Below are positions 59,201 to 64,000 of a stretch of 64,000 nt of DNA, one piece after another. The notes beneath the pieces are model-generated. The model saw nothing but the letters and a program-made list of their open reading frames with translations, was not told the origin of the DNA and searched no databases. The position numbers and the translations under genes were made by a program. Source of the DNA: Bedellia somnulentella (Eukaryota; Arthropoda; Insecta; Lepidoptera; Bedelliidae). The stretch covers positions 17,050,001 through 17,114,000 of the forward strand of contig OY755177.1 in assembly GCA_963576735.1 (NCBI GenBank), in the 5' to 3' direction. How positions within the stretch are numbered: the stretch's first letter is position 1; each line of letters opens with the position of its first letter.

Positions 59201-62200
59201 ATCTATCACTGGATGTAGTCTAGTTTCATATTATAGTTTTACTGAAGTTGAGTTTGAATTTGAAACTAGTTGTGTGTATTACAGTTTTAGTGAAAATTAT
59301 GGTTGTATTTCAATCTTTGGACGATTTATAGTTATATATGTGTCGTAGGATGATTTGATTTTTAGGTTTTTTGCAAAAATCCTAGAGATTTTGCAAAAAT
59401 CCGGATAATTAGACAACGGTTATAATATTTTCTAATCTTACTAGGTTTTTTGCAAAAATACTAGTTGGTTTAGTATTACTCCGAAACGAAATGTCAGTTT
59501 TTATGAATACTGTACACTGATTGGTCGATTGCAGTGCCCCGTAATCACGTCATCTCTGATTGGTTGTTAATTAAAACGTACTTACTTCATTGTTCCTACC
59601 TACATTTAATTTGATTTTTATTTTAGTAACAAAAAGTTCCTAAGTATAAAAACAGTATTGTCATTTCCCTTTATAAGTCTACTATATAATACTTCAATAC
59701 TACAATTTAAAACGTACCTACTTTATTGTTCCTACCTATATTGAAGACGTCCGTGGCCGAGTGGATAGGTGACTAGCTTTCGGTCTGGAGGTTGCGGGTT
59801 TGATCCCCATTGAGAGCAACATTTATGTGATGAGCATATGTGTATTATATAATATTAAATATATCGCTGAGTTAGTATCCCATAATACAAGTGTTACTTA
59901 GTTTGGAGTAACTTGATCTGTGTATAATATGTCCCAACGTGATTGTAATTTTACTCCAACAAAAGAGTAAATAAATTATTTAATTCCTAGTATCAAATAA
60001 GTATTGTCATTTCTTACCCTTTATAACTCAAGCTATAATATCTCAATATCACAATGACGAACCAATCAGAATAAGTGTAGGCGAGCAATCAGAAATCAGC
60101 CAATCAGCATTAAGGAAGTACAATCTTACTAAACCAACTAGTTTTTTCGCAAAAAACCTAGTAAGATTAGAAAATGTTTTAACCGTTGTCTAATTATCCG
60201 GATTTTTGCAAAATTCCTAGGTTTTTTGCAAAAAACCTAAACATCAAATCATCCTACGACATAAACATATAGATTCACTAAAATCTTTCAATTTCTTCCG
60301 GTGGGTGTACGTAAGAGGCGACTAACGGTATTGGGGCTTATAAGGGATCTTTGGGCGTTGCGGTTGGGGACCCATCACCAACAACTTTTATTTTACCATC
60401 ATTTTCCCACTTAACTTTTCAAAAGTGGCTGAGGAATTTTTTATTCCTTAGCTCTGGCTACCCCTTTTAGGGATTTATAGCCGTGAGTATATGTATGTAT
60501 GTATGTATGTAAAAGTGCACCTACCAGCAGCATCAGCGCTATACATGACCCACTTCATGAACATCATGACACAAAGGTACCAGAACAACAGCAACATGAA
60601 CACTATCTGCGGAATGAACTGCAGGTAGATCAGCTCGCGGTGGTTTAAAAAGCTGGAATATAAAAATAATCGCACTTATATTTTGTTAGAAAATAAATAT
60701 TGAAAATTTACATATCAATAAGAGTTACTAACTGAGTGCCGTGTAGTGTCGGCTTAGAATAACACTACTAATAAAGTGATCGTAAGAGCGTATTCGCTCT
60801 ATACTCTTAGTAGAGTATAGGGGCTTTTTAAGTGAATTTTGGACGATGTGGTTGGAGACCCGTCACCAAAAACATTTATTATAACCATCTTTTCCTTATC
60901 AACTTTCAAAATTGGATGAGGAATTTTTCATTCCAAAGCTCTGGCTACCCCATTAAGGGATTTATAGCCGTGAGTATATGTATGTATGTATGTTATCTCA
61001 GAAGTATTAGCAACTCTGTCACCACTTCGGAGATATGTGTGTGACTATTTAAAAAAGACATACATAGATGTTCTCACAGCTATAAATCGAAATATGGGGT
61101 AGTCAGAGTCTTGGAGTTAGAAAACCCTCAATCAAATTTGATATTTAATTGGGGACAAGGTTGTAAAGTAAAGGTGGTTGGTGTTGGGTCTCAGCCATAT
61201 GCGTTAAACAGACGCTTTAATTTTATTAATTTGTAATACTGAGCTACTAGGATTCTACTCTATCAAATGAACGAAGTCACAAATCTTAACAGTAAGATAA
61301 GGTGAGAATGGAAAGGTCTTAACATAGAACGGTTCTTTAAATATAATTACTTGAAGTTTACCACACTCAGTGTGATCCCAAACGCCATTTGGAGAACACC
61401 GAATATTATTGATAATTTCATCTTGAATGAGTTCAGGAATATTATGTTGTTGCCGGCTAACTGAAAATAATGGGAAAAGGCATTAATTTTATTTATTTAG
61501 TTAAATAATAAATACCAAAGATAGGTAGCCAGAGCTTTAGGATAAGAAATTCCTAAGTCACTGTACCGACAATTTTGCGCCTCAAAACCCTTAGTAACCT
61601 CTTACGACATCCGTAGTATACATGGGTTAGAAATGCTTTTATAAATTAACTTTGAAAAAAATTAGAAACACATTGCTTGTATGCAATGCCACAAAGATAC
61701 ATGCCGTGACGAAACCGAGGACTAAGTTTGTATGAAAAATACTCGCTATTTCCTATTAAAATAATATTTACCTGCCAAACCGGATCAATTCCAAACGGAT
61801 ACGGCAATCCACTATAAGCCACTGCCGGATCTAACTCCAAAGCTGCCGACCCTTTCAGTGTACTATTATCATATACATTCCTCCAACTACTCCCAAACAT
61901 ATTAAGCGATTTTGAAAACATATCGTTGTATATTAACCCCGTATATATTGAGAATAGGCCCATAAGTAATATAATGTATCGTCCTTCGAAGAATATGTTC
62001 CATATTTCGTTGTCAGATTTCTCTTTGGTAAATTTCTTCTCATAGAAAATGAGGACGGCTGCGAAAGCTGTCATGATGATGCCATGGCCGACGTCTCCGA
62101 ACATCACGGCGAAGAGGAATGGAAATGTTATTATTGTGTATAATGCTGGAACAAACAAATATATTTGACATAATTTGTCCTGCAGTAAGATGGTTATAAT

Positions 62201-63089
62201 ATATCATATACTTGTAGTTCTTTTTGTAGCTCAGAGAAATTATCACAATTCTCATACAGGAGACGAAAGTTCATATCATGAGTGGGCCTACACCAATTAG
62301 TCTGAGTACAACATAGCAATGCGGTTTTTTCATGGTGCTTTGCGTCCTCGTTACCAACCATAATAAATTATTACAAATATGACTTTAAAAACGATACATT
62401 GGTCTAGGTCCGACTCAGGATCTGAACCCACGAGCATGAGAAGCGGTGCAGCAATTACAGTTTTTGCCTCTCTATAACTTATTTCGCCCTTTCGCTTGCA
62501 GGTTCGGCTCTTCTGTTGTAACGTTGAAACTTTTCCGTGCGTACACATCGCATCAGAATCACATCGTATAACAAGATATCACATCAGAAAATTCAATATA
62601 CTCGTATTTTATACACTTCTACATACATACATACATATACTCACGGCTATAAATCCCTAGAAGGGGTAGCCAGAGCTAAGGAATTAGAAATTCCTCAGCC
62701 ACTTTTGGAAGTTGCGTGGGGAAAAAATGGTAAAACAAAGGTTGTTGGTGATGGGTCTCCAACCGCATCGCCCAAAAATCCCTTAAAAAGCCCCTATACC
62801 GTTAGTCGCCTCTTACGTACACCCACCGGAAGAAATGGGGTAGTGCTATTCTAAGCCGACACTACACAGCAGTATACTATTTATACACTTCTGTTTTTAA
62901 CAATTTCGTATAAATAGTTTTAAATGAAAATAAATTACCAGGGTTGACTTCTCTGTAACTGGCGATCCCGTAGGAGTTAATGAGATTCTGGAAGCCTTTC
63001 GTGAATTTGTTGGTTCGAATGAAAGTAGGAGGCACCTCGGAGGTCGGGACACAATTTAAAATGGAAGGTATCAAGCTGCCACTAGTTTT
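53282..63089 (-). CDS. V-type proton ATPase 116-kDa subunit a, C-terminal 484 aa
   Basis: Minus-strand exons, in coding order: 63089-62939, 62145-61772, 61460-61351, 60652-60525, 58751-58534, 57934-57763, 57271-57100, 53411-53282. All phases agree. This is the membrane half of subunit a, which carries protons through the Vo sector in endomembranes or the apical plasma membrane. Landmarks: [16 protein letters not shown] [94 protein letters not shown], and [20 protein letters not shown] with the essential transmembrane arginine of LRLWAL. The C-terminus ends [15 protein letters not shown], an acidic/basic tail. The N-terminal cytosolic half (about 350 aa) lies beyond the right edge. A 3' exon only 130 nt long ends the gene. 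Confidence 0.95.
53877..53915 (-). repeat. Helitron 3'-end fragment
   Basis: Minus strand reads ccgtgcgaagccggggcgga then ccactagt, similar to the Helitron end at 4250-4281 (CTAG followed by T). It is fused to the broken end of a LINE reverse-transcriptase sequence at 53922. Confidence 0.5.
53922..54967 (-). mobile_element. LINE reverse-transcriptase remnant, split by a palindromic element
   Basis: Before the insert: [30 protein letters not shown] then a stop, [18 protein letters not shown] and SQYNIINN; after it: [38 protein letters not shown] and [12 protein letters not shown]. The order matches RT motifs 1-4. The two halves join in frame when the element and one AATT copy are left out. 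Confidence 0.8.
54156..54744. mobile_element. 589-bp nearly fully palindromic element with AATT target duplication
   Basis: Arms begin ggcctagacctcgctttttt and the matching ...gcgaggtctaggcc. Pairing continues for at least 200 bp on each side, through ctgagaatgtatacaatgag/ctcattgtatacattctcag, with a short unpaired centre around atcgtcgttgaaaaataata. AATT flanks both sides (54152-54155 and 54745-54748). No transposase frame. Confidence 0.85.
55713..56485 (-). pseudogene. Frameshifted element-derived gene with C-terminal CXC (tesmin/TSO1-like) motif
   Basis: Minus-strand pieces in order: [96 protein letters not shown], then [20 protein letters not shown] and [11 protein letters not shown] +1 shift then gives [22 protein letters not shown] and later CNDDSCLN, a cysteine cluster of the CXC type. 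I know this layout from multi-copy uncharacterised proteins of animals that behave like transposon genes. At least three frameshifts make it a pseudogene. Confidence 0.6.
57040..57082 (+). repeat. Helitron 3'-end-like fragment
   Basis: caaccgtgcgaaggtgggca then gatccactagt resembles the Helitron terminus at 4250-4281. It is 18 bp before the donor side of V-ATPase exon 57100-57271. Confidence 0.4.
57318..57553 (+). repeat. SINE-A copy
   Basis: Full-length plus-strand copy; its head starts about 45 bp from a V-ATPase exon acceptor. It is followed immediately by a second, diverged copy. Confidence 0.85.
57561..57755 (+). repeat. SINE-A copy, diverged, abutting a V-ATPase donor
   Basis: gtgtagtgctagcttagaat, gggcgatgcggttggaaacc and tcccatcaacttccaaatgt; the tail is replaced. 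The V-ATPase exon (minus) donor is at 57762. Confidence 0.7.
58071..58310 (+). repeat. SINE-A copy
   Basis: Full-length with a shortened region before the tail; directly followed by a SINE-B fragment. Confidence 0.8.
58311..58487 (+). repeat. SINE-B fragment
   Basis: gagaaaacccacatgactaa, actgtccaagtaaaacgtgg, ccaggtgacaatgtcacgta and aaatatacggcgtgaacg. It ends 47 bp from the donor of the V-ATPase exon at 58534. Confidence 0.7.
58916..59165 (+). repeat. SINE-A copy
   Basis: Full-length plus-strand copy with three TATG units. Confidence 0.85.
59341..60261. mobile_element. 921-bp foldback element with repetitive arms and a nested SINE-C
   Basis: Arms of about 135 bp run from tgtcgtaggatgatttgatt to aatcatcctacgaca and are inverted copies. 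Each holds several TTTTTTGCAAAAA-type palindromic units. The inside contains a direct repeat (gtacctactttattgttcct and a close variant at about 59577) and the SINE-C copy at 59745. No ORF. It lies in a V-ATPase intron. Confidence 0.8.
59745..59943 (+). repeat. SINE-C copy nested in the foldback element
   Basis: Opens gacgtccgtggccgagtgg with a perfect A box; the B box is ggtttgatccc with one change from consensus. The body matches the copy at 30747-30977. Confidence 0.75.
60295..60511 (+). repeat. SINE-A copy 13 bp from a V-ATPase donor
   Basis: 5'-truncated copy starting ttcttccggtgggtgtacgt; the (TATG)5 tail ends at 60511, and the minus-strand exon ends at 60525. Confidence 0.85.
60737..60993 (+). 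repeat. SINE-A copy
   Basis: Full-length, with an internal imperfect duplication (agagcgtattcgctctatac, ctcttagtagagtatagggg). Confidence 0.8.
61055..61210 (-). repeat. SINE-A copy, old
   Basis: atgttctcacagctataaat, ggggtagtcagagtc and gttgggtctcagccatatgc keep the order; the head is missing. Confidence 0.55.
61515..61640 (-). repeat. SINE-A fragment, old
   Basis: aggtagccagagctttagga, aagaaattcctaagtcactg and ccttagtaacctcttacgac; middle deleted. Confidence 0.5.
62621..62870 (-). repeat. SINE-A reference copy
   Basis: The cleanest full-length copy, so it defines the family. Read 5' to 3' on the minus strand: gctgtgtagtgtcggcttag, accccatttcttccggtggg, gtacgtaagaggcgactaac, gggcgatgcggttggagacc, ccaaaagtggctgaggaatt, ctagctctggctacc-like agctctggctaccccttcta, gggatttatagccgtgagta, then (TATG)n. 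It has no ORF of its own. The bases ggttggagacc differ by one position from a pol III B box; a good A box is not evident. Confidence 0.9.
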
Positions 63090-64000
63090 CTGAAAATTAA
63101 AGAATTAATATTGAAATACTTGATTGGAATTTATGCATTCACATATACTTATGGCTATAAGTACCAAAACGGGGAGCCAGAGCTTTAGAACTAGAAGATT
63201 CTTAGCCATGTTTAGACGATGAGTGGGGAAAATACGGTAATGGTGGTGTGATGGCCACAACGCTGAGCAATCACCTTAAAACACCAATAACCCTAAGAAG
63301 ACATTCGTGAGAATAAATGTTTTAGCGCTAGCCTAAGACGACATCAATTCCAGTTACGTGATTCAGTTTCCATTTTTTTTTTTTTTTTTTAATAATTCTC
63401 ACAAAGTTTTGTGAGTTTACACTGTAGACTTTGAACCCGGTTCTTTCGGATTGTGAACCTAAAATTCTAATCGTTAAACTACCGAGGCAGCAATTTAAAA
63501 TGTATGTGTCAAAAGCTGACAAGGCTACTCGTAATCTTGTTGATTTATTGATTAGTAATTAGTGCACGTGCGATTGATCGTTTGGTGGTGCCAACTTGGG
63601 GGTTTTCACCCTAAATTTAGGGGGAAGAACTGTTGAAAGGAAGATTTTTAGGGGCAGGAATATTTTGGGGGTTTATATAGGGGTTTTTTTCGTCCTAGGT
63701 ACTAAAATGGCATTTTATAAAATTAAAACAGTTGTATTGTTTTTATAAGGTAGCATTTTTTAAAATGTCATCTTAATTTAGAATACAGTGAGATTGTCTT
63801 CATCATCGTCAGACAACAGCTGCCCAATGCTGGGTTTAGGCCTTTTCCCCTTGATAATGTATATATATTAATTAAAAAAGTGAATTTATTTTTTGAGTGA
63901 AAACTTCTTGGCAAACCTACACATACCCATGAATTTTTTTTTGAACATTCATATACTCACAGGATATAATCTCTATAAGGGGTAGGTAGAGAAAGGAAGT
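63090..64000 (-). other. V-ATPase intron at the right edge
   Basis: No exon recognised. It holds an old SINE-A copy (about 63138-63345), a T tract near 63372-63390, and the beginning of another SINE-A at 63952-64000 (catatactcacaggatataa), cut by the window edge. Confidence 0.5.

Noticed and set aside
61343..61352. Use of the GTAAAC site after CTGAGTGTG as V-ATPase donor
   Set aside because: It would leave the wrong phase for the next exon; the GTAATT site after NF-AA gives the conserved VVNFNFLNHRE reading.
62537..62854. 105-aa ORF over SINE-A, and similar ORFs over other copies (14451 minus, 58136 minus)
   Set aside because: The open frame differs between copies and is set by the repeat; there is no codon-level conservation or protein family.

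Overview
The window is animal nuclear DNA, most likely from an insect and probably a moth or butterfly. It is AT-rich, every protein gene is cut by GT-AG introns, and the introns are crowded with short retroposons and foldback DNA elements. The insect call rests on the protein families and gene structures. The lepidopteran call is an inference from repeat style and was not tested by a search.

Five host loci are supported. (1) 49-154, minus: first coding exon of Ras suppressor protein 1 (RSU1), which runs off the left edge. (2) 1412-22215, plus: a complete sphingosine-1-phosphate lyase gene (Sply/SGPL1 family), 10 coding exons, 540 aa, divergent from RSU1. (3) 25651-31399, plus: a CAP-superfamily (antigen-5/SCP-like) protein, 9 exons, 621 aa, with a long N-glycosylation-rich extension and a hydrophobic C-terminus. 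(4) 43478-51470, plus: a katanin p60-type AAA ATPase, 9 exons, 510 aa, with a possible alternative first coding exon at 31839-31999. (5) 53282-63089, minus: the C-terminal eight exons (484 aa) of the V-type proton ATPase 116-kDa subunit a, convergent with katanin and continuing off the right edge. All exon joins listed were checked for reading phase by hand. The genes do not form a pathway; they are neighbours.

The rest is dominated by mobile DNA: a nearly complete 5'-truncated LINE with an intact 796-aa ORF (33772-36162); several decayed LINE fragments; a Helitron 3' part with a helicase remnant; a frameshifted element-derived gene with a CXC cysteine motif; and DNA elements whose target-site duplications can be read, two of them confirmed because removing the element restores an interrupted reverse-transcriptase frame. 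Four short families recur and are named here SINE-A (about 240 bp, TATG tail, more than 25 copies), SINE-B (tRNA-like head, TTATG tail), SINE-C (tRNA head with A and B boxes) and family M (foldback element carrying a tRNA-like cloverleaf).

The most notable signal is in the lyase gene. Its penultimate exon is present as three tandem copies, each with a usable acceptor, an open frame and a donor of the same phase, as expected for mutually exclusive alternative exons. Two other exons of the same gene (3 and 4) also have nearby decayed partial copies.
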